This document shows positions 48,346-61,409 of a stretch of 64,000 nt of DNA, in pieces. Under the pieces are notes generated by a model. The model did no database searches and was not told the origin of the DNA. It saw nothing but the letters and a program-made list of their open reading frames with translations. Position 1 is the stretch's first letter. The number at the start of each line of letters is the position of its first letter. A program made the translations under genes and the position numbers. This DNA comes from Paralvinella palmiformis (lineage: Eukaryota; Annelida; Polychaeta; Terebellida; Alvinellidae): the NCBI GenBank assembly GCA_025642065.1, contig JAODUP010000269.1:362501-426500 (forward strand), in the 5' to 3' direction.

Positions 48346-50130
48346 AAGATGAACATGAAATAGGTAAACAAATGGGACATATAGCAATCTAGTCCAGCAC
48401 AGTACACACATATAGGAATAATAGGGTTTAATAATCAACACTATGGTAGTGCTAGAATTTACTCTATTTTTCATAATAAAGGTGGGGACAGGAATAAAAT
48501 GCCCATTTTTTAGGTTTATCAGGATAGAATATTAAGATGGGCAGTTTGTCAGCAATAGTACCTGATAAAGTATGGCACAAAACGTTCCTAAATAACATAC
48601 TGGCAAAGTTTAAAAACAGAATATGGCTTTGGCTTATCCAGGACTACAGCTCTAAAATACGGATTTATTAGGACTGCATATGTAAAAGAAAAACCATTGT
48701 GTGTATATGTATATATAATGAAGCTAATAAAAATATAATTATATATTCCTATGAACTGCTGAAATGCTACACAGTGACTTTGATTGATAAACAAGAACAT
48801 TAAATTAATCTTTTTAACCACCGACATACATCTGGAGGCATTACCAAAAATCGTATATAAAACTATTAATAAAAGGCATCTTCATATACAGATTCCTTGT
48901 ATCTGTGCCAATCTGGTAATAATTAATCAATACTACTTAATTGGTCATAGAAGTTAAACTGTGTCGTTTGAGGAAAACTATTTCAATATTGCATGGAATA
49001 TCATAAATTACGTTGTGATTGATATAATGAACTATAGTGTTTATCTTGTTACAAGTTGGGTGTGCTTTGATTAAAACAGCTATAGATAAGAGTTACTACC
49101 TGAAAAATCGTGACCTTAGAGTTAATGATTTGGTGATGATGATAGTAATAATAATATTATTAATAACAGTAATATGAACAATAACAAGTGTTATCAAATT
49201 ATAACAATATCCAACATGGAGATAAAGTGCAAATAACATTACAGCATTTTAATTCTGGCCATCAAATGCTTTGACAGTAAACAAGATGACATCATGGCTG
49301 GTGATAATTCAATGCATATACTACCATTCCTTATCACTGGCATTCAAACAACGAACAAAGAGTAATTCTCAGGAGTGTCGACATATACGTTATTAAAAAT
49401 GTTGCGAGTCATAAAATAGCATTTCATTCATCTGACGTATACAACTGAACCAGTCAAGTACAAAATGGAACTATTGATAGAATGATGGTAAGTAATAAAA
49501 TGCATTATTTAATAGCTCAATAGCAAAAAGTTTGGGCATCACAGACATATCAATCAACAAGAAAGACAAAACTGGAAGCCACAGTGATTCAAGTTAATCA
49601 ACTATATGCTCTATACCGTACTTGATTACACATGTATAAATTTAATCAGTAAAACAATATCAATAAAATTAACATAACTAACGTTATTTGTCAAGAAGAT
49701 TACCTGTAAATCTTCTTCAAGATCACAGAACATGGATTTCTTTAAATACCAGTACTCGCTGCTTCAACCAATCACCATTACTTATGAAAGACAGATATTT
49801 TGTATCATCCAGATTAAAAAATAGCTTCCTTCCCATTACTCCCCAACACTGTAATACCCAAGTAACCTGACAATTGAATTCTTTCAAACAAAACAAAATA
49901 TTCCACAGAAAGTTTTGATAAAAATGTGCTATATCACTATATCATGACAAAGTATGTATGTATTTCTATTCACTAAATGTCTTTACTCACTGATTGTAAT
50001 GCATTTAAGGCCACATTTAAGAGGTTTTAAATTTCATATACTAGTGGTACAAAATTATCAAAAGAAACGCATCTCTCAGTCAATCTGCCATTATAGAGAT
50101 TTGACAGAAATAAACAACTTTGTCTACAGT

Positions 50131-53100
50131 TTATTCTGCTAATACATGACTGGATTGATTGGTAACCATTTCACATGCCTGAAGTTCACCTTGTAAAGCA
50201 ACTACTTTCTGTACAGCTTTAGCAGTAGCCTGCCTTTCAGAATATAAATCAGCTCGGACTTTCTCCAACTCCTTTCTGTGCTGTTCTTTTGTTGCTGCCA
50301 GTTTTGTCCTGAGGCTCTTCACCTTTGACCGCTGAGCTTTCAGTTCCACAAAGACTGTTTTTAGAAAAGGAATGATGTCTTCAATTGTCATAGTACTCAG
50401 ATCTGTACCAGTCAACCTGTCGATTACCAGATCATCATCTGAATCATTTGAAACTAAGTCAACAGTGTTATCTTTAGCTGGCTGACTACTGCTAGCCAGT
50501 AGTTTTGATCGTCGAACAGGAGGTCTGGGTATAACATCGCCAGATTCAGACTTGGTTATTCTGACTTCAACTTGATGGCTAGCATCATGCACCAAGTTTG
50601 AAGATGCTGCTTGATGGGAATGTAACCTGCCTGCTCGTACGCTGCCAAAAACGGGCTCATCCTCAGATGTACTAGAATCACTTGATGGACATTCTTTTTC
50701 ATATTCTACATGACTTTCCTTTAAACTGACTTTCTGCAGATCAGATTTGTCTGAAATATCATTGGTATCACAACAGTTACTGGGAAGAATTGGTTCTGGT
50801 AAACTGTCAGTGAACGTATTAGCATCGCTATCCAAACTCAGCAGATCACCATCTTGGCTCATCGATGATGACACCTTAAAATAAGTCATGGCTCCAACAT
50901 CAAAGCTAGATGTACTCTCCTCAATGTCTAGTAGATTATCAACCATAACCTGAGTGCCATCTGCTTTATATTCAATTTTGAATATTGTATACACTTCCTG
51001 AATCAGAACCAAGACCACTTTGGATCTATTACCAGCAGTTCCCATTAGCAAGGCAGGATCGTCGACATCTGGCCGGATCACACACTGAGCAAAAACCGTG
51101 GCAAGGTTAGTGTCATTCATCTTGTTTACATCGCAGTTCTGATGGATCTGCGATAAAAACTTACAGATGTACTGCAGAAGATTATAGTTATAACTCGGCA
51201 TCAGCTGAAGAGCAGAGGTAAGATTCTGAAGGCCCTGATCTCGGTTTATGGACATGTCTCGAGTGACAGCCTTCATAATAGTCTCATAGAGATTTGTGGG
51301 AATGATCGGCTCAGGCAATTCTCTTAGGTATTGCTTTAATAATGAGGCAACAGTGTTGACATCCACCTTCATCTTTTCAAGGTCTGGTCTCTCTCCGCAG
51401 TCAAACATTTCACGCAGCTGACGTATTAATAATGTCCTTCCAGGCAGTCTGCAATCAAATAAATCAGAATCAAACATGTTTTCTTTATTTGTGTAATGCT
51501 TTTAGCACCAGTCATAACAGGGAAACATATCCCAGAGGTGTTTGAACCCTAACCTGAAAGTCTGCAGTGCACTATCAACTGTCCCATGAGAACATTTTAT
51601 ATTCACCTAATTAATTTATTACTGATAAATTGTTAATTACTATTTCAGTTATTTTGGATATGGATAATCCTCTTGTTTATGGATCTATCCAATCCAACGA
51701 GACTATCATCTGATGTATGACAACTATGTTTTAGGCTGTGACTTATTGACGCATATAGCACAGTAATCTGTCTCCTACAAACAGGTAATCAATCTGTAAC
51801 AGAGTCAACCAGTAAACATATTAATATTCGGGTGAGAGGTTACACGTTAGAATGCCACTCTACAAATAGTTATCACACTTCTAGTGTATCAGCTTCATTG
51901 CAAAGCCAAACTAGTAGACCAGAATCAAAGTATATTCTGGTTTTGTGTAACGATTGTCAAAAGTTTAACTGAGTACATTAATAAATACAAGAGAAGATGA
52001 TAACAATAGTCACAATAATAATAATAACAACAACCACAATACAACTGAAACCTGATGTAGTGCAAATTCTAAGTGAAATGTACAAAAACCCTTATAACAG
52101 CTTTATTCGCTGATGTGCTGAGGATATGTTACATACAGAAACACTTATTATCATTTGATATCCTTTCTTTTTACATCTTGTAATTTGGTGTATTATATGC
52201 AGGCCGTACATAACATTTCACAGTACATTAGCTACACTGATAGCTAAAAACTTATATCAGTTAATCATAGCATGGATTTTGCTCAAATCTGAAGACACAC
52301 ATACATACTCAGGATATAATACTCGCATAGAAATGTTTCCCCATATTCAACTAGAACAACAAATAACCTATGTCTACACTGTTTGCTAAACTTTACATTT
52401 ATCAAAACCAATTTTAACCAGTTTAATACGAATTGGGTATCTGCACCATTGATTCCATATAATTAACTTACTATTTGTGCTGAATATACACTAATGAATG
52501 TTAAGTAGAACAGCCATCATAGGCTATTTCATTCAGCCACCAGTTATTTACCTGAACACACCCTCCATCTGTACACCATGTTTGTTAAGAAACTCTACGC
52601 ACATCTCCACAATCTCTGGGACTTTCCTGTTGTTCTTTATCTGCTCATATTTCATTGTTTCCTCCAGTTTTTGGCCAAATATGGCTAGAAGAAAATGTTA
52701 CATATGTGTAAAATAAATGAGCAAAGAATCAAACATCTGTTAATATATGAAAACATACACAGCAGTGCTCCGTTAATGCTGCACTCATACTGTGACCTGA
52801 CTAACACTGCGATTTCCTAGATCAGTACATCAGGTGTACTGAATGCAAACTGGAAAATATAGGGGTCCAATTTGGCTAACTGCACTACAGTAATTGCCAA
52901 GGTTATCTTTGTTACTTACTGTGATGACTTTATAAATTGTCCACAACAGCGAACAGTAGTGGTTAGCTTCAATGTTCCATAATGGTATCAAATGCAGAGC
53001 AAAGCTAAAATTTAATATTTTGATAAAACAGGACTTTGGGTAGTTTATTTGGAAAGGTTTCTTACTGCCATTATAATTACTGATTTAAACCAGAAAAGAG

Positions 53101-55055
53101 TGAGTAAATAAAGTATAATGATACTCTGACACAAATTAGGCTATTAAATGTTTATGAAACCAAACCTCAAGAGTAATACAAAATCTAGACTTATAAGAAA
53201 ATCAAATATTGTTTACTGTTCATTGGTGGGCAACTACATCACTGGATGTGTGAAAATAATAATTATAAGTTATGATATTACCCTGGAGAGTTAGATATAT
53301 TCAATAGACATAAATTTAACGAATGACTTGGTTTTAAATTGGCTCACATAAACCTAACTATTTTACACAACATAATGTTTACAATATGGTTTAGACAGCT
53401 TCCAAATTTTACAAGGAAGTGTCATTCCAAGTATTTGTATATATTACAATTCTGAACTATGCTACAGTTTACTACTTGTTGTGAGTATATTTACTATAGG
53501 TTGCATAGGTTACCCTTGATTACTATTATAAAATAACCTTCAGTTTCCATGGTTTATATTTCAATAACCTGTGTTAGGTATTTGATTATTTCCATTCTTC
53601 ATTTTTGCTACAAATTATATTTATCCAGGGATGGACTAGTTCATAAGTGAGCTCCGGTGGCCTAGCGGTTAAGCACCCGGCACTGGGTGCCAACGGTCGC
53701 AGGTTCGAATCCCATAAGAGGTTGAAACTTTTCCAGGGATTAATTTCTCGGCTCACTACATCGTAGGTGGCTGACCACGTTAAATGGCGCTGCCGTCTCC
53801 ACTGAATTATTTAAAATAAAGGGGGACGTTAAAAACCCCCTGAGGACGTAAAACACTCTGGCACCATCTTTCCGTACTGCTCCCCTGTGAGTGGTGGGGG
53901 AGGAGGTTTCTCAACCACTCCAACATAGAGGCTGTGCTGATTAAGCGACAGCCTGGGGATTCTTCCCGAACAACAAAACCTAACTAGTTCATAGTGCCAG
54001 TGGTTAGGATTTCCTGAGACAGTAACATAAAAATATCATTTATTGTAGACTCCTTTTATCTAAGACTAACTATCATGAAGTACAGAAATATATAGCGGAG
54101 CAATTCTAAAACCTCTAAAAGAACAGAAAATACTAACAATGAAATTTGATAAAATGTTGCTTTAAAAAAATATGCTTTGGCGTCCCACATATCTTAATTG
54201 TGGGGAAATGGCTTGGCAAAAGGACATGTTATGCCCTCATTCCAACAGTAATGCGCACATTTTGATCTCACGAAGAGAACTGTTAATGCTCTCCATGATC
54301 CATGACCCAATCATCACACAATAGCGGATGTCCCAAGATATATATTTACCAGAAATCAACAATTATTTCGAGGAATCAGTCCAAAAGGTAGATGCTGTTA
54401 AGATAAATATGCTTAAGTCCTCCTGTTTTATATTAAGGTCCACCTCTTACCAGAGACTTGGCTAGTAATAAAGATTTAGGGTTTATAAGCACATATCAAG
54501 AGTGTAACAATGCAGAAATTGAACTTTAATCAAATATTTGATTGTCATTGTATGAACAGAGTATTTAAAGTATTTACCAAGATTTCACTAAGCATTATTT
54601 ATCTATTATTCAAAAGAATTAATAAAAACACAAACAAACACAAACATACACACACACACACACACACACACATAATATATGCACCTGAAATAAATGAGTC
54701 ATTGTTGACTGATTGGTTGATTAAATGAATGAATTATTATTTGACCGATTGATTGACAGATTGATACTGATTGATTGATTGGCTACCCTCTGACTGGCAA
54801 ACTAATTATAACACATTATCAGGTAGGCATTGGTTGGTTGGTTTGATTAGTTTTGGAACTAGTCACACCTGGGACATATGACAGAAAGGGCTAATCCTTA
54901 GGGAAACATCCTACAAACTTGTTGATAAACACAAGTGAGGAAACACTAGTGAAGATACAATCTTAATATATGGAGATAACCAGATTATATCAGTGCAAAT
55001 ACAGGCACATACAATTATGTTGAATGTGATTGGTAGGTGCATATACCACACACAA

Positions 55056-55098
<43 letters not shown>

Positions 55099-57614
55099 TA
55101 AGCAGACAAGGACAAGCATAAACTGTATTTAATATACACCAATAAAACAAACAATGACACCCAACAAGTGATCTACAAACTACCAGATAATCGCAGTAAA
55201 TCTTAATATATAAATCATAAATACCAACCTCCTCCTTTTTTAGCATACATCACTCTTCTAATAGTGTGCACCCATCCCCTACGTTCATCTTCAGTAACTG
55301 CTGCCAGAGGATAAGTCTCGTGTGACACCGTCATACGATCCTTATCACCTCCTACACATTAAAAATGATATTTAGACAAAAATTCTCAGAAATCAATCCA
55401 TTAAAATACGGCAACATTCGACATAACATAGTTGGTACAAACAACACTTCTTCTGATAATGAACTACAAAGACAACTGGTTAATTAATACATTGGTAAGT
55501 CTCAGGAAACTGATATTATTTCAAATGCTAGACTGATTTAATCTCTGTACTTAGAAGTTAACTATTACAAGTTTACCGATTTGCTATTTGAATTGTGTAA
55601 TTGCAGTATTTTATTTTTAACAATATTGCTATTCAAATATAAACAAACCAACTTTAAATTTGAATGAGCTATCTTCATTCCTAAACTTAATATCTATAAT
55701 CATAATCTGGTCACAATATTTTTATTCAGCAAAAGGTAGAAGTCAGGTGTTATTGTTTTATACCATTCAAATAAAACAGAAGCAGAGATAGCAAATGAAA
55801 TCTTCCAATAAATCAAATAGATGTTTCATCAATGTAAATAGACATTTCTTTATAAGGTGAAAATTATTATCGATATTTCATTAATGAGCTTCCTCATTAT
55901 GACAGTCACGATAAACATTATTACAGCCAATTTGATGGGATTAATGGCTTGCCATAATGTTTAGAATATTTAACAACTAATCAGCCCAGATATTGCTGTA
56001 CTATATAAATGGCAATAAATGACCAACAATTCAAATGCAGCCTTCTCATAGAATTAGAATGTACTTCCCTAACATTTTAAAGACTACACTTTATAATGGG
56101 CTGTATGTTACACCCATGGTACCAGCTCTCTGGAATGGATTGTTTCTTGATAAATAACTGAGAAGGATCCAACTTGCTCAATTAGGTGTATATAATAATA
56201 ATGATGATAATGTATATTTAATAAAGCGCCCTTACTAGTGGGAGCCATTCAAATGATACCCCAAATAATGTTTGTAAAAAGCCAATAAGAGATTTAAATG
56301 ATAATCATTATTTATCTGTGAAAGCAATCTTGAACAGGTGTGTTTTTAGAATGGATTAAAAAATTTCAAGAGACAACACATTTCTAATATCTGCCAGCAA
56401 CCTATTCCAAAAAGAGGGGGCTGCGACACTAAACGCACAATCACCATATGACTTGAGCTGAGACACTGGCACCTACAATAGTATCTGACTGGATGGCTCG
56501 AGTTTTTGGGATGATTTTTTAATGAACACCAGTTCACACAGGTATTCAGGTGCAATGTCATTATAGATTTATAAGTCATTAGTAAAATCTTGAAATGTAA
56601 TTTTTGAAGAATTGGGGCGATATGGTCACACGTTCGAGGGATTTTCGCTATGCCAGTTGCAATATTCTCAATTCGCTGAAGGCAACTGATCTTATAATCA
56701 GACATGCCATATAACAGGGAAAGATCAGCAGAAAATGAGGATTAAAACTCGGAACCCTTTCCATTCTACTCCATCAGTTTCCCACTCTTCAACAAGGTTT
56801 TTCGTGTATAGCTTTCCACATACCAGTAGGTGAGTAGTCCGGGGACGTTGATTGCAGTTAATAGCAGATATTTTTCATATGTTTCCATACATCAGAGCAC
56901 TCAGCCATAAATGACTACCAGGACATTTCTAAACAAATTATGGAGTTGAAGGTACAACGTTTTAGGTTACACATACTTTCAAGAGCTAAAGAAAGACAGG
57001 AACACTTAAAGAAAGGCGCTACACAACAAGAAAATATGAACAAAATGTAATAATCAAATTTACATAAAAAATTTAACACAAGCTCCAGACAAGAATCAGG
57101 CATGAGAGTGGCCTTTAAAATAAAAAACCCTGAAAAGTAAGAATGGAAGTTGCAGAGTGAACTGAGCCACGTGGACTGGGGTGGGGGTGAGAAGAATTTT
57201 TTTTTTCAGCTCTGGAAAAACCAGAAATCCAGTAAAAACCGTCATCCCCGAAGAGTAGATCCGTAGGCAAAGTAAATACGTACCGGGAATGATCTCAAAG
57301 ATGAATTTATCAGCTTCGGTGCCACTCAGCGGATATTCTATAACTTTATTTCCTGGCAGAAATATACAGCCAAGTGGTGGCTTCGTCTCATCATTGGCGG
57401 TGAAGTAAAACATGTGATCTCCTTTAATGGTAAACCATCGGCGATGCCATGATTTGACGACTCCCCCCTGCTTCTTCAACCAACCACACTTCTCAGCCCT
57501 CTGCTGTTGTATAGATGATGTATAGAAGATACTGTTGCCTTGACGCTGCATCGAATTAATACCACTCTGCATGGTATTAATGATCTTCTTTAAACCACTT
57601 TGATCTGAAGACAT
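50131..57614 (-). CDS. PH and RhoGAP domain protein, ARHGAP22/24/25-like (4 coding exons)
   Basis: Coding exons on the minus strand: 57614-57284, 55351-55229, 52684-52552, 51448-50131. They total 1905 bases, or 634 aa. Residues about 40-150 form a PH domain (CGWLKKQGGVVKSWHRRWFT, GCIFLPGNKVIEYP, KFIFEIIPG, and RGWVHTIRRVMYA). Residues about 153-350 form a RhoGAP domain: IFGQKLEETMKYE, GVFRLPG with the catalytic arginine at about 196 split across the last intron, VASLLKQYLRELPEP, NYNLLQYICKFL and NKMNDTNLATVFA. After a Ser/Asp-rich linker the last ~77 residues form a coiled coil (LRTKLAATKEQHRKELEKVR). This order is that of the FilGAP subfamily (ARHGAP22/24/25), GTPase activators for Rac/Cdc42-type Rho proteins at the actin cytoskeleton. 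The exact orthologue is not resolved. Confidence 0.94.
51510..51590 (-). mobile_element. Possible SINE remnant with box B-like sequence
   Basis: On the minus strand, GATAGTGCACTGCAGAC resembles a box A region and GGGTTCAAACACC a box B. The piece is short and lies just upstream of the last RhoGAP exon. It is suggestive only. Confidence 0.3.
53646..53982 (+). mobile_element. tRNA-derived SINE, full length, 11-bp TSD
   Basis: The head carries box A-like TGGCCTAGCGGTTAAGCA and box B GGTTCGAATCC, about 45 bases apart as in a tRNA. A 270-base body follows, with GGGGGACGTTAAAAACCCC and GAGGACGTAAAACACTCTGG blocks and an AACAACAAAACC tail. Perfect direct repeats ACTAGTTCATA flank it at 53635-53645 and 53983-53993. 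The 3' side of the head does not pair with its 5' end, so it is not a working tRNA. It lies antisense in intron 2 of the RhoGAP gene and looks young. Confidence 0.92.
54643..54672. repeat. (CA)n microsatellite and adjoining TGAT-type tract
   Basis: A run of (AC)n of about 26 bases is followed, at about 54700-54850, by a degenerate tetranucleotide region built of TGAT and TGGT words. A (GA)n run lies at 55067-55090. Confidence 0.85.
56192..56715 (-). mobile_element. CR1/L2-like LINE 3' copy, degenerate
   Basis: On the minus strand the frame at 56705-56346 encodes SDYKISCLQRIENIA, DHIAPILQKLHFKILLMTYKS and later shifted pieces, the counterpart of SDYNINRLQRIQNSAARIV and the following part in the LINE at 15111-16658. 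The tail (AAGCGCCCTTACTAGTGGGA on the plus strand, then ATAATAATGATGATAATG) is the same 3' end. It is 5'-truncated and frameshifted, inside intron 1 of the RhoGAP gene and in sense with it. Confidence 0.85.
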
Positions 57615-59170
57615 TTTTTCTCAATATTTCAATTCTTTCTACACACACATGCTGCAGTGGTGAATATACTGTCAACCTAGAAGACAAAGTGGGACAAAGG
57701 TACATGTAATATAACAAACTATAAGTTAATTACTTTTCCAAAATTTTCAGTTTGATAAACCTCTACTTTGTCACGTTTTTTTGGTATATTTTTATCAGAA
57801 TAACTAAAAGTATAAGTTAAATAAAATTGGTTACCCGGTATTTTGTTTAGAAAAGCTCACTTCTGTAACGTTTTTTTATTAATTCTCTCTCTCTCTCTCT
57901 CTCTGTGTTATTTCTGTGTATTGTTTATTTATTTAGTTTATTACTTATCAAGAAGATGTCTTCAACATAAGCATTGTGCTTCTGTCAGTCCTTCTTTTGA
58001 ACACTGAACTAAGTTGAGTTTATGAACTTTAGTAATTGTTTGAACTGAAGTTAAAAAGCCATATATAATAATAACACCAGTATAGCTGGAGTTCATTAAA
58101 AATTGAAATCACAAATTACCCAAAGCACAATTGACAAATTCTTGGACCACAACCACAGGTTTGAAAGAATTTTAGCTTTAAAATGCATTCCATATACTGA
58201 CATTTTTACTTGACACCTAAATAAGTTATCGGACATGACATGTTTTTTTTTTATATAAAAGCAGTTATTGATCATGCTAATGTTAATACTAACTGTGGTA
58301 ATCCATTTTGACTTCTAACAGGACAGTTCACCAATTTAGGACTATGTCTGTCATGTAATTTTCTTAATTTATAAAATAAAATATTTGAGAATCATTGTAA
58401 AAAGGTATGGACCAAAGACCCATTTATATATTAACCTAATTCTGTTAAAAAAAAGGCTTCAATTTTTGTGAGCAAATCTAGGGAATATACAACAATACCA
58501 TATGAAGACTGTGACACAGTTAGACCAAGATGTTATCAGATCTGAACAAATGGACATTGAAGCAATAGTAGAATAATAAACTGTGCTATTCAGCATAAAC
58601 ACACCAAATTAACAGTCAGTCTGATTCGTCAGGGTGTGATAGAAATGCTATACATGATATTCGGATGCACATACAATTTGTCCATCAGCATAACAGCAAT
58701 AAAAAACAGCATGCAGCGGGGGGGATTGACATTCACCACATTCCTGCTGGGTTCTGTTTGATGCCATTTAATTAGGTCCCTTATTTATGCTTGAATTTTT
58801 GTATGAATATACATGTATAAAGTTTTATAAATTATTATAATTAAAACATGAAATTTATTAATAAATGCATGTTCATTTGTGTGAGCTATACATCCATGCA
58901 TACTGTTCTTTCTTATCTACACAGAATTAATAATAGTCACATGGCTAATAATATCTGTGATTTTATTGAGACTCAATGAAATGACTGATAGTAACCATGC
59001 AGGAAATAAAATAGGTTGCTAACTAGATAAATAATTTAAACATGATACCATATAGAATAACTGTGTGCTGATAAAGGCCTGTCTAAACAGATACACGTTT
59101 CTAGAAAACATTTAAAAGACAATACGGATTCAATGTACGGTAAGTAATTCCATTTGGTGGACTGTTACAT
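57615..59170. other. Upstream region of the RhoGAP gene, no other gene seen
   Basis: No exon beyond the RhoGAP 5' UTR is supported. A (TC)n run is at about 57886-57905. The minus strand just upstream of the start codon contains a minimal ATG-TGT-GTG-TAG frame near 57650 that could be a tiny upstream ORF if this sequence is in the transcript. The rest is AT-rich. Confidence 0.45.
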
Positions 59171-59200
59171 AATTGTGGCACTGCTTTGATGAAGGATCAA

Positions 59201-60340
59201 TCACTGAAAGTTACAGTTTGTGTGGTAAGGACTTACCGGTAGTTGTGATCTGTTTTGTGATCTTAACGATCTTGCCCGCTGATATTGATCAAGTAGGTTG
59301 GCGATGTAGATGGGAGAAGTCCCATTTACAGCTTTGTACTCATAGCTGTAAAGCAGAGCTATAACGTAAGCACTTCTCCACTGGTAGCCAATGTTACTCT
59401 TTGAGCAAAGCTGTAATGTCCATGAAGAAATTATTATTAAAGGGTTATGGTGGCTCATTTTAAAAACAACTGCATCACTGACTCATCCATTGATCTATTG
59501 ATAATGGCTGTTATCAGTGGTAGAAGTTGATCCACACATTTCTTCAAAAGCCAAATGGGCAGTGGAACCAAGTCATCTGACTGGTTGAAATATTTTGAAC
59601 ATTTTCCAATTAAACATAACATCTTCATCGATGGAGATATTGCAGGTATTATTTGGGGTATCAGAAATAATCTAATTCCTGATGATTGCTGTTTTCCTCA
59701 TGAAGAAATTGCTGAACTTGTCTGCCAGGAGGTTAGCAGGGGTAAAATGGGGAAGATTTACATTTGAGTTACTTCCCTTCAAGTTTCTAGTTAATTTGAT
59801 GAGTTTCTTTTGATCTTTACCACATTCTTCTATCTTTGTGGAATAATAACACTTCTCCTAAAATAGTAGTGCATACATTTTCTACAGAGATCCCTGTATA
59901 TTTCAGAGTGCCCCATTAAGGAAGTTCAGTGCCAGCTTCTCTCCGTTTTCCTCTGAATTTGTTAAGCAGATCTAAGCTTATCAGAGTACTGAGGAGTTTC
60001 CAATCTCAACGTGATGATTTTTTAACAAGAAGGAGCATGGTGATTAATAATACTTTGGATACCTTTGTTGTAGGCTTCTACCAGCCCATCAATTGATCCC
60101 TCACATTTACTGAGGTGTTGAGACGACTGTAGATCCTAAATAAATTCATTAATATTCATGCCACAATATTTTCTGTAAATGATCTTTCTTCGGATGCAAT
60201 CGGGCTTGTTCATATTAATAATGAACTATACAGCCAGATGATCACCAAAGGATTTACCTATGATACTAGTTAAACAAGGGTCACATACAGAAGGAGTTCC
60301 TACTGTGATGGAGCTTGATTCTCTACAGATGACCAAATCT
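59201..60340 (-). mobile_element. CR1/L2-like LINE copy with internal deletion
   Basis: Minus-strand pieces, in element order, are: an endonuclease-RT linker near 60150-59800 (LVEAYNKGIQSIINHHAPS, GKDQKKLIKLTRNLKGS), PANLLADKFSNFFMRK near 59735-59690, WLLKKCVDQLLPLITAIINRS near 59550-59490, and then at 59458-59201 the distal YKAVNGTSPIYIANLL and RARSLRSQNRSQLPV. The whole RT palm between the last two is missing, so the copy suffered an internal deletion. Stops and shifts are frequent. Confidence 0.6.
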
Positions 60341-60376
60341 AGTGTGTGGCCTCCTTATAGTACCAATATAGACCCA

Positions 60377-60647
60377 GGGCTTGACATAATTTTTTTTTGC
60401 CACTTGTCATGTCGGACAAGTCACACTTCATTTTTACCTGTCCTGGGAAAAAAATCACTTGTCTGAAATTTTGAATTTGTTTTGTATTGGTAGACGCATG
60501 TTGTGATAATTGTGGTTATTAACAATGACTCAAGAACAATCGAAAATACGACTTGACACAGCGGACAACCAAGCATGTGGTTTTACTTGTCTGGTTACGT
60601 AGTTTGGTTGTCCCAGGCAGGCGGACAACCGTTAATGACAAGGCCTG
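60377..60647. mobile_element. hAT-like MITE with imperfect TIRs and 7-bp TSD
   Basis: The segment starts near CAGGGCTTGACATAA and ends near TTAATGACAAGGCCTG, which are imperfect inverted repeats of about 15 bases. It is flanked by AGACCCA at 60370-60376 and again at 60648-60654. CAGGG-type termini with a 7-8-base duplication are typical of non-autonomous hAT elements. It carries no coding frame. It lies between two LINE copies. Confidence 0.65.
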
Positions 60648-60654
60648 AGACCCA

Positions 60655-61409
60655 CTATACAATGCTGCCAAGAAATCTGTTTGGACATTGAGAAGCAATG
60701 TCTCCAGTGAATGGTATTTTTGATAAGTAGATTGCATCTTGCCCACCAACTGGTTGTTTATCAAATGATCATCTAGTCTTGAAGAAATGACTTTCTCCAA
60801 TGTTTTCTAAATAAAGGTTAAATTGTAGACAAGGCGATAGTTCTTTAAAACATTTTGATCTAATCCAGGCTTTTTCAGGAGTAGACACACGAGTTGTACA
60901 TGCTTTCTTCATAGAAGTCGGAACACAAGCTTCTTTAAGAGAAGTATCAACTATAGCCATGGTGAAAGGAGGAAGTTCTGTGGTATATCGTTTTAGAAGC
61001 CAGATAGGGATGGGCTCTAATTCACATGGCTTCATCACTGTCTTGATGGTGAATTTCTTCAACTCTGCTTCTGTAGCCTCAGTGAATACACCGAGGGGAG
61101 TACTACTGAACCCACTAATACTATCCACCTGTGTATGCCGTGGATCAGCTGTGTGTATGACCCAGAGAGCCATCAGTTCAGTCTGGATATTTACAATCTG
61201 ATCGGTAAAATATGTTCTGAACACTTTCCCAGATGTTTGGGGGAAACATGAGAGGGCAGTTTGTTAACTCCATCTACCTCTATCATATTCCTGGTGAGTC
61301 TGAATAATGACTGATTGTCCTTATTACATTCCAGGGCCTTGGTAGAAAAGTAATGTTGATTGGTGTTGTGGAGCAAATGTGAAACTATTACTCTGATTCC
61401 CAACTTCAT
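60655..61409 (-). mobile_element. CR1/L2-like LINE copy, linker and start of RT
   Basis: Minus-strand frames at 61409-61191, 61224-60769 and 60800-60655 give, in order, HYFSTKALECNKDNQSLF, SHVSPKHLGKCSEHIL, FTDQIVNIQTEL, EAELKKFTIKTVMKPCELEPIPIW-type sequence, and MEKVISSRLDDHLINN with MQSTYQKYHSLETLLLNVQT. These match the pre-RT linker and first RT blocks of CR1/L2 elements. The frame is broken several times, and the element stops at the MITE. Confidence 0.65.

Larger units (their letters stand above)
46223..50130. other. Convergent 3' regions of GAR1 and RhoGAP gene
   Basis: The left end holds the GAR1 3' UTR with AATAAA at 46454-46459. The right part probably contains the long 3' UTR of the minus-strand RhoGAP gene, whose end could not be fixed. 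A SINE remnant sits at 48215-48345. No other exon is supported. Confidence 0.55.

Noticed and set aside
53650..53722. Functional tRNA gene
   Set aside because: Box A and box B are good, but the acceptor arm does not pair and the segment is the head of a 337-base SINE with a target duplication.
54911..55246. Minus-strand 111-aa open frame with Ser-Leu repeat
   Set aside because: It runs through a (GA)n/(CA)n microsatellite beside RhoGAP exon 2, and the repeat codes the SLSLSL and CVCVCV runs.
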